A DNA stretch of 64,000 nucleotides from Gautieria morchelliformis (Eukaryota > Basidiomycota > Agaricomycetes > Gomphales > Gomphaceae): assembly GCA_015179125.1 (NCBI GenBank), contig WHVA01000158.1, positions 157,186 through 221,185 of the forward strand. The letters are read 5' to 3'. Of this stretch, positions 11,249 to 21,360 are shown one piece after another; position 1 is the first letter of the stretch; the number at the start of each line of letters is the position of its first letter. The translations under genes were made by a program, and so were the position numbers. The notes under the pieces were generated by a model, which was given only the letters and a program-made list of their open reading frames with translations, had not been told where the DNA came from and made no database searches.

Positions 11249-12397
11249 TTAACATCCTAATCCAAAAATCTCTTCGTATGTGAAGGCTGGGGGTGGGTAT
11301 TCGAAGTCATGAGGAATATGTGCACTGTCGGCCTGCGGAGGTGGGAAGAAAGTCCTTAAGAGCATATCAGATTTCTCGTTGTTGGTTGTTGCAGTCCATG
11401 CCGATCCATCCTTGTGTTTTGCCTTGAGCGTGGGTACCCTCGCTTTGCCCCCGTCGATGGAGTCCCCAGTGACGAAGCGGCTGGCTGTCCATACTGTATG
11501 CTTGTCCACCGTTGCTAGGGAAGCTTCCCAGTGGTCTTGTTTTGATCTTTCTATGGCAGCCACATACTGGTTCCTGGCTCTTTTGTATTCTGCGTGCGCC
11601 TCGTCTGTGAGATCATTGCGTCGGTCGTACGCCCTGCGCGCCAGCTTCCTGGTGGTTCTCCTCATCTTGGTGAGCTCTCTTGGCCACCATTGTTTCATGT
11701 ATGGTGACGGCTTCGTCTTGGGTACCATCTCTTCCATCGTTTCTGCTATCGCCCGGTTGACCTCCTCCAGCATCCTGTCGAATTCCCGCTTGCAGGTGGG
11801 TGCCTCTGCCTGTATCCCCCTATGATTCTCTACTAACCTCTTGTTGTACTCTGTCCAATCTACTACTTGGTAGTTATGCTTGGCGGGTTCCTGCGCTGCG
11901 GCTGTGGTCATGTCAAGCGTGGTGTCAACCGGCAGGTGGTCGCTACACGCTGGCTGATCTTCTGGGACTGTTGTGCACTGAACGATAGCGTCTAGGAGCG
12001 TTATTGACATAAATACATTGTCAGTTCTCGTGTAGTTGCCTGTAGTCTGAGCTATGAGTGTCGGTAGGTTTTTTGGCAGTGCCATTATAAGGTCCCTTTC
12101 CACTGTGGCGTCTAGTATGTAAGACCTGTGCTGGCACCTTCGCGGCTCCCTCCTCATCCTCCTGGCCCACATCCTTTTTCCCACTATGACTAAGCCATCC
12201 CTGATCGCAATGTTTGCGGCTTCTGTGGTCCTGAACCTTGCTATTAGGTGTGCTGTCCGTTGCCCTGGGCTGCGCCTTTGCACGGGTTTGATCCATCTTG
12301 TTGATTCTAGTGTGCTGTCTGGCAGTCCCGAGTTGTGCTCTATTCTCGTGTACTCTGCCAGCGCATCGGGGGTGTGACTGACCGGGATGTACTCCAC
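11249..12397 (-). pseudogene. LINE ORF1/endonuclease fusion made by internal deletion
   Basis: The 382-codon frame first gives the RRM-like end of ORF1 up to RREPRRCQ, where the CCHC knuckles should follow. It jumps directly to the late part of the endonuclease (ERDLIMALPKNLPTLIA, NYTRTDNVF, CSDHLPV with the terminal Asp-His pair). The last 200 residues are the helical linker that precedes RT in ORF2, ending in FTYEEIFG. The join marks a deletion of the knuckles and most of the nuclease. A functional fused protein is unlikely. Confidence 0.7.
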
Positions 12398-12510
12398 AAT
12401 GATGCAGGCAGACCGCTCCTTGACTACTGCGGAGGCGCTGAACTTCTGCAGGAAGTCTTCTCTGCGTGTCTGGATGACTTCTGCCGCTTCTTGTGTTTCG
12501 AAATCGAATA

Positions 12511-13014
12511 CTATCCCCCGTTCACTAGCTTCTTTACCCCCACGAATCTCGGTGCTTCCCCCTCCTCCAGAGTGTCCATGTACTCGACCGCTTCATTGGC
12601 CTTAGCTACGAGCTCCTGCTCGGTGAGTTCCTTGAATGGATTTAGCTCTGTGCCGGGATCTTTGTCGACTAGTATTTGACGGCTCCTTGTTTTCACCCTG
12701 GCTAATGTGTTGAGGTGAGCGAGCGGCACTGCGCCCTTGAGCGCTGCCGCATATGTTAACACTGAGGCCTGCTCTGCCATCCACACCCCTCTCGCGCCAT
12801 TCTCGAGTGCGTCCGCTGCCAGATCTGTGGCTTTTATGGTGTCGTAGGCTGCCTCTCTGAGCGCATACATCACTTCCTCTGCCTTCCACATTATCTTTTT
12901 CTCAACGTATTTCATAACCTGCTCACCAAAACTCTTGGCTGACGCGTCCATCATGAAGATCGCTACGGCCCTTGCCCTTTCTTTCAGGGCCTTGTGCGTG
13001 GTGCTTTGGGCCAT
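12511..13014 (-). pseudogene. LINE ORF1 (Gag-like), N-terminal part
   Basis: The 167-codon frame starts MAQSTTHKAL and is alpha-helical, with Ala/Glu/Lys-rich segments, then ARVKTRSRQILVDKDP, a block common in ORF1 proteins of fungal LINEs. The protein would bind the LINE RNA. It ends at 12511, but the homologous reading continues in another frame (FDFETQEAAEVIQTRRE), so a one-base-type frameshift has split ORF1. Upstream, reading continues to about 13304 in a different frame, so the start is not secure. Confidence 0.6.
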
Positions 13015-13539
13015 GGCAGTGCATAGCTCAAGCTCTCTTGAGATATCGGGTCGTCCTTTGCCACATACTGGTTTCTGTATAGGAAGTTTCGTGCCTGCTC
13101 TCTGCTCCGCACCGTTGAGCCCGCACTGTCTATCAACTCACCTCGTGTCTTTGCCTGCTCTCCCTGCTGCGCCGTCCCCACCCTGGTTCTCCCTAGGTGC
13201 ACGCCCCCTGTGCTCTGACCCTTCGCACTTGCCGGTGTGGTCATTTTGTATGCTTCTTCCTTCTGAAGCGCTCTACCTGTGTACAGTGCGACTGTGTGCT
13301 GCACTTGCCACGAGTAGGGTGAGATTTAGCATGGATGTGAGGATTTTTCGTTTTTTGGATGTGGTGGTAAGCGTGTGAAAGTTTTTTTGCTTAGCTTGGT
13401 GTCGTCCATGGATGGCATCGAAGGATCGTTTTTGTGGTATTTGGCAAATAAAGCCTTCGCTTCCTTCTATCTTTGTGGTGTCTCTGCAGTTCGGCCGCCT
13501 TGCTTCTGGGCAGTGTACCTCTGCACTCGATCAGGATGA

Positions 13540-14002
13540 TGTAAGGGCAACCCTGGCTAGTTGTGGAGATCACACTACCACACAACTGACAAGGGGAAAT
13601 CCAAAGTCTGTATAAATGAACAGAGCATACAAGAGAGGGGATTCTCACCTGACAAGGGGAAATCCAAAGAGAAAAGTCTAAGGACCCCCAATGTCAGCGA
13701 GCCCGTATTATACTACGCTGCGCAGCCAGGGACAACACTTGGCACCCGCCATCAACCCTGCACCTCCCTGACCCTTGATCGACCCTTGATGTCACCTATT
13801 ACGCGAGTCGCTTGATTTCCGACACTGTTCCGAGGGTGGAACTCGGAAATTGGAGTGGAACTGGGAAGGCGAACAGAACTGGTGGAAGTTCTCCCAGAAG
13901 CGGAATCATTTCCGAGAGCGGAGGCGGAGATGGAATCGGAATCGGAAGCGGAGTCGGAAATGGAGTCGGAACTGGAAATGGAAAACAGGGTGTCCCCTGA
14001 CA
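13540..14002 (-). repeat. 3' LTR of the chromovirus (463 bp)
   Basis: TG...CA repeat identical by eye to 19272-19734. The end of pol (13752-14002) lies inside it. A repeated GACAAGGGGAAATCC block occurs at about 13588 and 13651. Confidence 0.95.
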
Positions 14003-17000
14003 TCACCCCCTCTCTAGCGTGCTGCGTCCTCGAAGCACGGGACACGAGGGATTGAAATGCCAACGAGCGGATCCGGCGAGGGGCACCGGGATGTGTCCTA
14101 TAGAACTCCCCGAGCTTGTCCGGGGCGGAAACATCTTGCTCCGGGACCCACGAATTCTCTTCGTACCCATACCCTTCCCATTTCACGAGGAATTGGAGTC
14201 GTCCTCGCACAAACCGGCTGTCCAGGATCCGTTCCACCACATAGTGCTCCTCCCCATCTACAATCTCTGGCAGAGGTGGCGGATGAGCCTTCCGACCTGG
14301 AATTGGGTCCTCAAGCATCGGGAGTAACTTCACCACGTTGAAGACGGGGTGGAGGCGGGACATGGACATCGGAAGTCGGAGGTGGTATGCATTCCGTCCA
14401 ACCCTCCGCGTCACTGTGAAGGGCCCAAGGTAGCGGTGGGCAAGCTTCTGTGAAGGGCGTGTGGTGCGGATGTCACTTGCATCTAGATACACCTTGTCTC
14501 CAACTTGGTACTCTGGGGCAGGAACCCGGCGTTGGTCGTAGTACCTCGCCATGTCATCCTTGGCCTTTGCCAGGGCCGACTTGGCTTCCAAAAGGGTGGA
14601 GTCCATGCGGTCTCGGAACTCATTGACCGTCTCGAGTCGGGACTCAGCCTGGCGTGGTTCGAAGCCCATCCGCGGGTGTCGTCCGGAGTCGAGCATGAAG
14701 GGAGTCTGTTGTGTGGCGGAATGGACATGGTTGTTGTATTGGAATTCCGCCAGCGGAAGTAATTCATCCCAGTCGTCCTGCCTCTCATTGACAAAGAGGC
14801 GGAGATATTGCTCCAACTCCTGATTGACCCGTTCCGTCTGTCCGTCACCCTGCGGATGGTACGCCGTGGTGGTAGCTAGCTTTATGCCGAGCAGGCGGTA
14901 GAGCTCCCGAGTCAGTTCCGCGACAAACTGCGGACCTCGGTCGGAAACCACTTGCTTCGGGAGCCCATGCAACTTCCAGACATGGGCAAGGAACAGGCGG
15001 GCCGCTCCGAGGGCTGTGATCGTCGTGTGCGTCGGAATGAAGTGGGACACCTTGCTTACCGAATCCACGACGTTCATGATCGCGTCGTAGCCATGAGACT
15101 CTGGGAGTTCAACAATGAAGTCGACGCTGATGGTGTCCCAGCGGGATTCGGGAATCGGGAGCGGAACAAGTTCTCCGACGGGTGGATGTCGTTGCGCTTT
15201 GGTTCGGAGACAAAGGTCACATGTCTTCACGTACTGTCCAATGTAGCGGGACATCTGAGGCCACCAGTAATTCCGAGCCACTAACTCCAGCGTCTTCCAC
15301 CTGCCAGCATGCCCAGCGACCCGTGTGTCATGGTGCTGGGACACGATGCGGCGGCGGAGGTCCGCCCCATCTGGAACGTAGACCTTGCCTCTGAAGTGGA
15401 GCAGCCCATCCCGTTCCGACCATTCCGCTGCCCGTACAGACCGTGAGTGCCCTTTCCGAAGTTCCTCCACTGCCTTCACCACCGACTCCTCCTTCTCTCC
15501 ATTCCGATACTGTCTCCGGATGTCCCGGAGCATTTCCGCTTCCGCTCCAACTGCAGTCACTCCTTCTAGGGCGCGGATTGCAAAGAGACTTGGGCGGAGC
15601 AGTGTCATATCCGCATTGTCTCCGCTTCCGCTTCCATGATCCGCACGGCGGGATAGGGCATCGGGCTTGCCCATGGTGCGGCCGGGGCGGTGGTGGAGCA
15701 TGAAGTCAAACCGGGACAGGTGTAGGGACCACCGTGCTTGTCGTCGGTTCAACTTCTTAGACGTGCGGAAATACTCAAGGTTCTTGTGGTCTGTCCAGAT
15801 CTCAAATGGGCATAGAGCACCCTCGAGGAAGTGTCGCCACTCCTCCAGCGCTCGGATGATTGCCAGCATCTCCTTGTCATGGATCTCGTAGTTCCGCTCG
15901 ACCGGACTGAGACTCTTAGAGAAGAAGGCAATCGGATGCCACCCCCCACCTTCTTCCGATGACTGTTGCGACAAGACCGCTCCGGTAGCAGCGTCGGAAG
16001 AATCCGCCTCCACTCGGTAAGGGCGAGAGTCGTCGGGAAAGATCAGGACCGGGGCGGAAGTGATCAGCTCTTTGAGTTTGTCAAAGGAGGCCCGTTCCGG
16101 CTCTCCCCACCGCCATCCAACCTCCTTCTTGGTGAGGTCGAAGAGGGCACGGGCGTGGCAGGAGAAGTCCTTGATGAACCGCCGGTAGAAATTGACAAAC
16201 CCAATGAAGGACTGGACTTCCTTCTTGTTCCGCGGCACCGGCCAATCCGACACACCGGAAACCTTGACGGGGTCCATTTCCACCTTTCCTTCCGACACGA
16301 TCACCCCAAGATACTCTATCCGCGTCCGCTCAAATTCGCACTTTTCCGGCTTGAGACACAGGTTGTACTCCCGGAGTCGTTCCAGCACTCTCCGCACGAC
16401 TTCCCGATGTTCGGACATTGTTTTTGTGAAGATGAGGATGTCATCGAGGTAGACGCAGACAACCCCTTCTGCTATCATGTCACGGAAAATGTCATTCATC
16501 ATTGTCTGGAACGTGGCAGGACTGTTGGTGAGGCCAAAGAACATGACCTGTGGCTCAAAGAGTCCTCGGTTGGTGCGGAATGCGGCCTTCCACTCATCTC
16601 CCTCCCGGATCCGGACATTATTGAAGCCCCAGCGGACATCCAGCTTGGTGAAGTACTTCGCCCCGCGGAGTTGTGTGATCAATTCGGAAATGAGCGGAAT
16701 GGGGTACCGGTTCTTGATCGTGATCGCATTCAAGGCCCGGTAATCCTGCACAAGTCTGAGCGAGCCGTCCTTCTTCTTGACGAAGAACACCGGAGATGCC
16801 ATGGGTGACTTAGAGGGGCGGATCCTCCCTGTACGGAGATTTTCCGCAAGGAATGCATCGAGCTCTACCTGCTCCTTGGGTGACAGCGGGTAGACCTTGC
16901 AGTTGGTGGGCTTCGACCCAGGCTCCAACTCGATGGCATGGTCCCACAGTTTCCGCGGAGGCAGGGCATCAAACGACTCCTTGGAGAAGACGTCCTCAAA

Positions 17001-17912
17001 CTCCCGCAGGTACTCCGGAATTTCCGCCTCCACTCTATCATACCTCTTAGAGGCTTCAGCCAGGCGTTGCGAAATATTTCCGGTGGCGCGGACGTGTTCC
17101 GCCTCCAGCGGAAGGTTTACGTACAGCAAGCGCTCCCCTTCCGCCAGAATGTCTTCCGGGCCGAGTCGGATGACGTTGGAATCGGAATCGGAAGTGGAAT
17201 CCGGTTCAAATTCCGCTTCCGAGTCTTCTTCTGCAAGCAGTGGATGGGGGCCAGAACGACATGTCTGTATGAGCCGTTCAGTCTTCCGCTGCTCCTGGTG
17301 CTCCTTCCGCACTTCCGACCGGCACATGTGACACTTGGCTGGACATCGACTCATCAGTACCTTCCGAGTCTGCCAATTGATCTCCGGGTTGTGCTCTTGA
17401 AGCCAGGTAAACCCAAGGATGATGTCTTGCTTCCCCAGGCTGGTGACAGCGAAGGAAGTGCGTTCCGAGTGTCCATCGTAGCGGAGAATTGTGTCCACTA
17501 TCTCCGTGATGGACCCTGCCTCATTGGGGCTTCCATCCACATTGAACACCGGGATTGCACGTTGCAACTTCCGCGTCGTCAGTCGGTTCCGTTCCACATA
17601 GTCCCGGTCCATAAACTGACCAGTGGCCCCGCAATCGACAAGGGCGGGTCCGGATTTGACTTCCGCCGTATCTGTCGTCTGGATCTCTACCTTAATGACT
17701 AGTGACTTGGGGCCAGGGGTGGCAGCAACGACATAGCGCTTCGGAAGGCGTCTCTCCCAAGGGCGGATGCGGGATAGACGGGGTGTCGGATTTGGCTTTT
17801 GTGTGACTTTATCCGGTGGGTCTGTATGAAGTGAGGGGAGTCGGGGCTTTTCATTCTCTACTTCAAGACAGGCAAACCGGTTATGTACAGGCAGCAGGGG
17901 CACACATCTCAC
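13752..17912 (-). CDS. Chromovirus Pol: PR-RT-RNaseH-IN-chromodomain
   Basis: About 1386 residues. Aspartic protease LVDCGATGQF near 93; RT from about 370 with the YLDD catalytic motif (VCVYLDDIL) near 510; RNase H with DKEMLAI and WTDHKNLEYF; zinc HHCC integrase (H...H...CDLCLRTKA) and DDE core (VDFIVELPE, SDRGPQF, AYHPQGDGQTERVNQ); chromodomain near 1235-1290 (YVVERILDSR, LQFLVKWEGY, NSWVPEQD). The chromodomain would steer integration to marked chromatin. The C-terminal 80 residues, Ser/Asp rich, are encoded by the 3' LTR. The frame begins where Gag ends, in another frame; the exact N-terminus is unknown. Confidence 0.95.
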   Translation of the reverse strand: MRCVPLLPVHNRFACLEVENEKPRLPSLHTDPPDKVTQKPNPTPRLSRIRPWERRLPKRYVVAATPGPKSLVIKVEIQTTDTAEVKSGPALVDCGATGQFMDRDYVERNRLTTRKLQRAIPVFNVDGSPNEAGSITEIVDTILRYDGHSERTSFAVTSLGKQDIILGFTWLQEHNPEINWQTRKVLMSRCPAKCHMCRSEVRKEHQEQRKTERLIQTCRSGPHPLLAEEDSEAEFEPDSTSDSDSNVIRLGPEDILAEGERLLYVNLPLEAEHVRATGNISQRLAEASKRYDRVEAEIPEYLREFEDVFSKESFDALPPRKLWDHAIELEPGSKPTNCKVYPLSPKEQVELDAFLAENLRTGRIRPSKSPMASPVFFVKKKDGSLRLVQDYRALNAITIKNRYPIPLISELITQLRGAKYFTKLDVRWGFNNVRIREGDEWKAAFRTNRGLFEPQVMFFGLTNSPATFQTMMNDIFRDMIAEGVVCVYLDDILIFTKTMSEHREVVRRVLERLREYNLCLKPEKCEFERTRIEYLGVIVSEGKVEMDPVKVSGVSDWPVPRNKKEVQSFIGFVNFYRRFIKDFSCHARALFDLTKKEVGWRWGEPERASFDKLKELITSAPVLIFPDDSRPYRVEADSSDAATGAVLSQQSSEEGGGWHPIAFFSKSLSPVERNYEIHDKEMLAIIRALEEWRHFLEGALCPFEIWTDHKNLEYFRTSKKLNRRQARWSLHLSRFDFMLHHRPGRTMGKPDALSRRADHGSGSGDNADMTLLRPSLFAIRALEGVTAVGAEAEMLRDIRRQYRNGEKEESVVKAVEELRKGHSRSVRAAEWSERDGLLHFRGKVYVPDGADLRRRIVSQHHDTRVAGHAGRWKTLELVARNYWWPQMSRYIGQYVKTCDLCLRTKAQRHPPVGELVPLPIPESRWDTISVDFIVELPESHGYDAIMNVVDSVSKVSHFIPTHTTITALGAARLFLAHVWKLHGLPKQVVSDRGPQFVAELTRELYRLLGIKLATTTAYHPQGDGQTERVNQELEQYLRLFVNERQDDWDELLPLAEFQYNNHVHSATQQTPFMLDSGRHPRMGFEPRQAESRLETVNEFRDRMDSTLLEAKSALAKAKDDMARYYDQRRVPAPEYQVGDKVYLDASDIRTTRPSQKLAHRYLGPFTVTRRVGRNAYHLRLPMSMSRLHPVFNVVKLLPMLEDPIPGRKAHPPPLPEIVDGEEHYVVERILDSRFVRGRLQFLVKWEGYGYEENSWVPEQDVSAPDKLGEFYRTHPGAPRRIRSLAFQSLVSRASRTQHAREGVMSGDTLFSISSSDSISDSASDSDSISASALGNDSASGRTSTSSVRLPSSTPISEFHPRNSVGNQATRVIGDIKGRSRVREVQG
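14003..14015 (-). promoter_or_regulatory. Polypurine tract of the chromovirus
   Basis: On the minus strand AGAGAGGGGGTGA stands directly before the 3' LTR. This is the plus-strand DNA priming site expected at this place. Confidence 0.75.
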
Positions 17913-19282
17913 CCGCTGCGCGTCACAAAATCCGATGCATCTTCCGCTTCCGATGCGCCATGTTCCGCATTTTCGGAAACTCCTTCCACAGTAGGCACTC
18001 TGCTTATGTCCGCAAGTGCGAGGAACTCGGGAAGGAGCTCGAGTTTCTCCTCTGTGGTCATAAGCCGGATGTCAAATGCTTGGGGGCACTCGCGGGCATA
18101 GTGGCCTGGTTGTTGACATCGGAAGCAGGTGATAGTTCCGCGGCCTTTTCCGCGCATGCGGTCAACATCCATCGGGGCAGGGCCACTCTTCGAGGGAGGA
18201 GGGCTATGGTTCCTAATAGGAGCGGGCGGAGAAAGCGTCGGAAATACTTTCCGCATGGGAATGAATGCGCTTCCGGATTTTGGCACAGGTGGAGTAGGAC
18301 GAGTGGAACTGCGCGTCATATTCCGGCTCGTCTCCACGAAGGCCTCATTTGCTTCCCTGTTCCGGGACACCCTCTGTGCAGCTTGGTACCACCCTTCCGG
18401 GTCATCAAAGTCCGGAGCTCCATCCCCAAGCAGCGCAACTTGGTTCTGGAGTGTCGGATCGAGTCCTCGTCGGAATTTGATGACGATCGTCTTGTCGTCA
18501 TCATACTCCGCAAGGTCGATGAGCTCCTGGAAGCGATCGATATAGTCATCGACCGGATCCTTGGCCTGGTACCAGCTGGTCCCCTCGAGCTTCGTAAGGG
18601 CTGTGAGCTGCTCATTTTTTGGGCAGAACTGGTCGGAAAATGTTTTCTCGAAGGCGTCCCAGTCTCGGAAGTAGTTCCCCTTGCCCTTTGCTTCATGTCG
18701 GATCACCTTGTTTGCAAAACGGGATGCGCGGTCCGACTTGAAAAAGGACAATGCCCAGTGAATCCGGGCCTGGTCGTTCGGAAAGAGGTCTCCGACAATT
18801 GCGAAGTAGATGCTGCATGTGTTGAAGAATGCGCGTCCCTTCTCCCGATCTCCGTCAAAGTCCGCCGGAGTTGCGGGTTTGACCTTTGCTAACTTCGCGG
18901 ACTTTCTCTCCTCCGCTAGTTCCGCTTTTCCGAAATCCGGATCATCCAACATTTCATTTCCACCACCTTGTGGAATATCTAACTTAGCCAAAATCGCTTG
19001 TAAGGCTGTTTCAATCGCGTCGGTCTTCATCCGGTTCCGTGTCAATTCCTCCTCCATATTCCGAAGACGATCGTCCGGATCCATGTCGGAAGGAGAAATG
19101 TGGGACGGGATTTCCGGGGTTGGGAGCTCGACGTAAGAAGAAGGGCTGTCGTACGCTGTGTGTGCGGAAGAGGTTGCGATCTCCGAGTCGCTGTCTCCGA
19201 TTCCGAACGCACCTATGGCGGCTGCGACACGCAGTACGACCGCCGGTCCTCTATGGGAGAGACTTTTCTGCTGTAAGGGCAA
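17909..19282 (-). CDS. Chromovirus Gag
   Basis: The 457-residue structural protein of a retrotransposon forms the particle and binds its RNA. After an acidic N-terminus and a coiled-coil-like stretch (about 75-105) it has a retrotrans_gag domain at about 135-300 (AFFNTCSIYFAIVG, FEKTFSDQF, WYQAKDPVDDYIDRF), a Pro/Ser linker and one CCHC knuckle, CFRCQQPGHYAREC, at about 395-408. The start is just inside the 5' LTR boundary (19272-19282). TTCCG/CGGAA pentamers are very frequent along the gene. Confidence 0.92.
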   Translation of the reverse strand: MPLQQKSLSHRGPAVVLRVAAAIGAFGIGDSDSEIATSSAHTAYDSPSSYVELPTPEIPSHISPSDMDPDDRLRNMEEELTRNRMKTDAIETALQAILAKLDIPQGGGNEMLDDPDFGKAELAEERKSAKLAKVKPATPADFDGDREKGRAFFNTCSIYFAIVGDLFPNDQARIHWALSFFKSDRASRFANKVIRHEAKGKGNYFRDWDAFEKTFSDQFCPKNEQLTALTKLEGTSWYQAKDPVDDYIDRFQELIDLAEYDDDKTIVIKFRRGLDPTLQNQVALLGDGAPDFDDPEGWYQAAQRVSRNREANEAFVETSRNMTRSSTRPTPPVPKSGSAFIPMRKVFPTLSPPAPIRNHSPPPSKSGPAPMDVDRMRGKGRGTITCFRCQQPGHYARECPQAFDIRLMTTEEKLELLPEFLALADISRVPTVEGVSENAEHGASEAEDASDFVTRSG

Positions 19283-19734
19283 CCCTGGCTAGTTGTGGAG
19301 ATCACACTACCACACAACTGACAAGGGGAAATCCAAAGTCTGTATAAATGAACAGAGCATACAAGAGAGGGGATTCTCACCTGACAAGGGGAAATCCAAA
19401 GAGAAAAGTCTAAGGACCCCCAATGTCAGCGAGCCCGTATTATACTACGCTGCGCAGCCAGGGACAACACTTGGCACCCGCCATCAACCCTGCACCTCCC
19501 TGACCCTTGATCGACCCTTGATGTCACCTATTACGCGAGTCGCTTGATTTCCGACACTGTTCCGAGGGTGGAACTCGGAAATTGGAGTGGAACTGGGAAG
19601 GCGAACAGAACTGGTGGAAGTTCTCCCAGAAGCGGAATCATTTCCGAGAGCGGAGGCGGAGATGGAATCGGAATCGGAAGCGGAGTCGGAAATGGAGTCG
19701 GAACTGGAAATGGAAAACAGGGTGTCCCCTGACA
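19272..19734 (-). repeat. 5' LTR of the chromovirus (463 bp)
   Basis: TG...CA repeat, same length and sequence as 13540-14002. In the element's sense it lies upstream of gag and should hold the promoter. Confidence 0.95.
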
Positions 19735-20560
19735 GATGAGCCTTGCGCGCTTGAGGCGCCTCATACTGCTTTCATGGCTTCGCTCATTACTGTCAAGATT
19801 GGTTTTCAGGCGTTAATATCGTGTATTAGTGAACACAGAGAATGCCCGAATAACTTGTGCGAATAAGTATGCCGTTCGGCGAATAGGTGCACCAATGAAT
19901 GCTCACAAGGTAAGAGGGTTGCCTGAACGGGGCTCCCCCTATCTACAGTCGTAGCGAAATAGCCTGTGGCTCTTGACGATGTAACGTGCAAGGTCTCACG
20001 GAAGGGCTGTCTAAGTCTCGACAATCCCTTCGCTGGCGAAGGTGCTCCTTCGGAGCCCTTTTCCAACAGCACAGAAAATGGTTCGAAGGCTAAGGTAACG
20101 AAGACGAAGTATGAGAACTCACCAGTGATGCCTAAGTCCTCTGCTAGTCGAAGATGGAAATCTCCAAGAGTAGGCTTAAGACGATGACCACAGCGAGGTC
20201 AAAGCTGAGGTCAAAGCTGCACAAGATGAACGACGTATGATAATTGAACTGGGGAATATACATGCGAATGTAAACTACTTATATCGAATGCTCGTAGGGT
20301 ATCAGCGAATAGGAAAGAGGCCGTCACGAGTCAGGGTTGGATAAGGGTGCGCAGTCATGATACAACATAGATGGAATAAACATACAATAGAACGAGAGAA
20401 GAGGGAGAACATGAAACGATGGAGAGTGAAGGTGGCGAAGACACCTGTATACAAAATCATGTCTTGGGGCCCGCATATACATATACACCGCCCTGCACGG
20501 GTTCTTCATCTAAGATAGCGGCAGTATAAACCGCGCACCCTCTAAGCGCCCATTAGTCAT

Positions 20561-20578
20561 CTTAGGGTTAGGGTTTAG
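20561..20578 (+). repeat. Interstitial telomere-like run
   Basis: TTAGGGTTAGGGTTTAGG: two and a half units of the TTAGGG repeat used by basidiomycete telomeres, inside the mariner-type MITE and close to its left inverted repeat. Confidence 0.6.
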
Positions 20579-20932
20579 GCGGCGAAAATACACGAGATGC
20601 AAGTTTCAAATTTCGGTAGAACGTCCTGGTAGCTATGGTATATTACTTTGAGGCCTGATCTAAGCTGCTCCATGATTCTAGCAGACACACAATGTATGTA
20701 TTCAATCAGAGTCAAAGAAGGGAATGTACCTGTGTCCACGCAGGCGCATACAGGTGGATTTGGCTTTGATACTCGGGATCTTGCGGATTACCAATCTGCT
20801 TGTTCGGGCTCCATCTCCCATGAAAAAGTATTAAAACTCCGCTATTTGCTTATGTAATGCGGCGAAAATCGCTGGGTCAGAAAATTGAACTTGTGTTCCC
20901 TGGACAGGGAATCTCGTTTTATGAATTTTGAA

Positions 20933-20997
20933 ATGAAAAAATGAAAAAATGAAAAAATGAAAAAATGAAAAAATGAAAAAATGAAAAAATGAAAAAA
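20933..20997. repeat. Tandem array of GAAAAAAT (about 8 copies)
   Basis: Eight near-perfect 8-base units stand in a row inside the MITE. It is a simple microsatellite and should vary in length between strains. Confidence 0.95.
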
Positions 20998-21360
20998 CGT
21001 GATAGAAATTTTTATAGGCTTGATTTCAATAAAATAGCACCATAGAGTTGTTGAATAGTGTCTTATGAACAAACCTATGGTCTTACTTTTTGGAAATTTC
21101 GAGTGTCTACAATTGGGAATGTGTTCTGGTGAGATGGCTTAGATGGGCGCTTAGCGGGTGTGCAGTTTATACTGCCGCTATCTTACTGGGTTGATCCCAC
21201 ACAACCTACGGGTAGGACGTTCCGTGAACGCACCCTGCTCATATGAACACCAGAAGGGGGTTGGATCGAAAAGCTGATGGAGTTACTGACGAGCCATCAT
21301 GCCAGAGAGGGATGTTGATCGTGATTTGATGGTGTGCCTGTTGGCGAATGATGCGAGCAG

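Larger units (their letters stand above)
11249..13304 (-). mobile_element. Non-LTR retrotransposon (LINE, Tad1-like) relic
   Basis: Reading on the minus strand it shows an ORF1 (Gag-like) and then the C-terminal part of an APE endonuclease (SDHLPV) plus the linker before RT. The zinc-knuckle part of ORF1, the N-terminal two thirds of the endonuclease and the whole RT are absent. ORF1 changes frame near 12515. The chromovirus at 13540 lies beside its 5' side. The LINE clade is inferred from ORF1 style and host group; without RT it cannot be placed firmly. Confidence 0.75.
13540..19734 (-). mobile_element. Ty3/gypsy chromovirus, whole-looking (6195 bp)
   Basis: The element has two 463-bp LTRs (13540-14002, 19272-19734) and a GATGA target duplication at 13535-13539 and 19735-19739. 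Gag and Pol are each long and open, in the order PR-RT-RH-IN-chromodomain. The LTRs read identically by eye, so the insertion is very recent. It looks whole, with no obvious break. Gag and Pol abut in different frames, a layout for which frameshifting is known in the family. It lies between the LINE relic and the LTR fossil at 19791. Confidence 0.95.
20513..21183. mobile_element. Mariner-type MITE (671 bp, TA target duplication)
   Basis: Terminal inverted repeats of about 43 bases (AGATAGCGGCAGTATAAAC... at both ends) are flanked by TA at 20511-20512 and 21184-21185. The related LTR at 43199-44180 lacks it and shows the empty site. No transposase frame is present. Inside are an 8-base GAAAAAAT tandem array and a short telomere-like run. 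Confidence 0.85.

Noticed and set aside
19293-19732. Open frames in the chromovirus LTR on the plus strand
   Set aside because: They occur identically in both LTR copies and run antisense to the element; they reflect the GGAA-rich composition.
20933-20997. Regular repeat array as a CRISPR candidate
   Set aside because: Units are 8 bases without spacers; it is a microsatellite inside a MITE.
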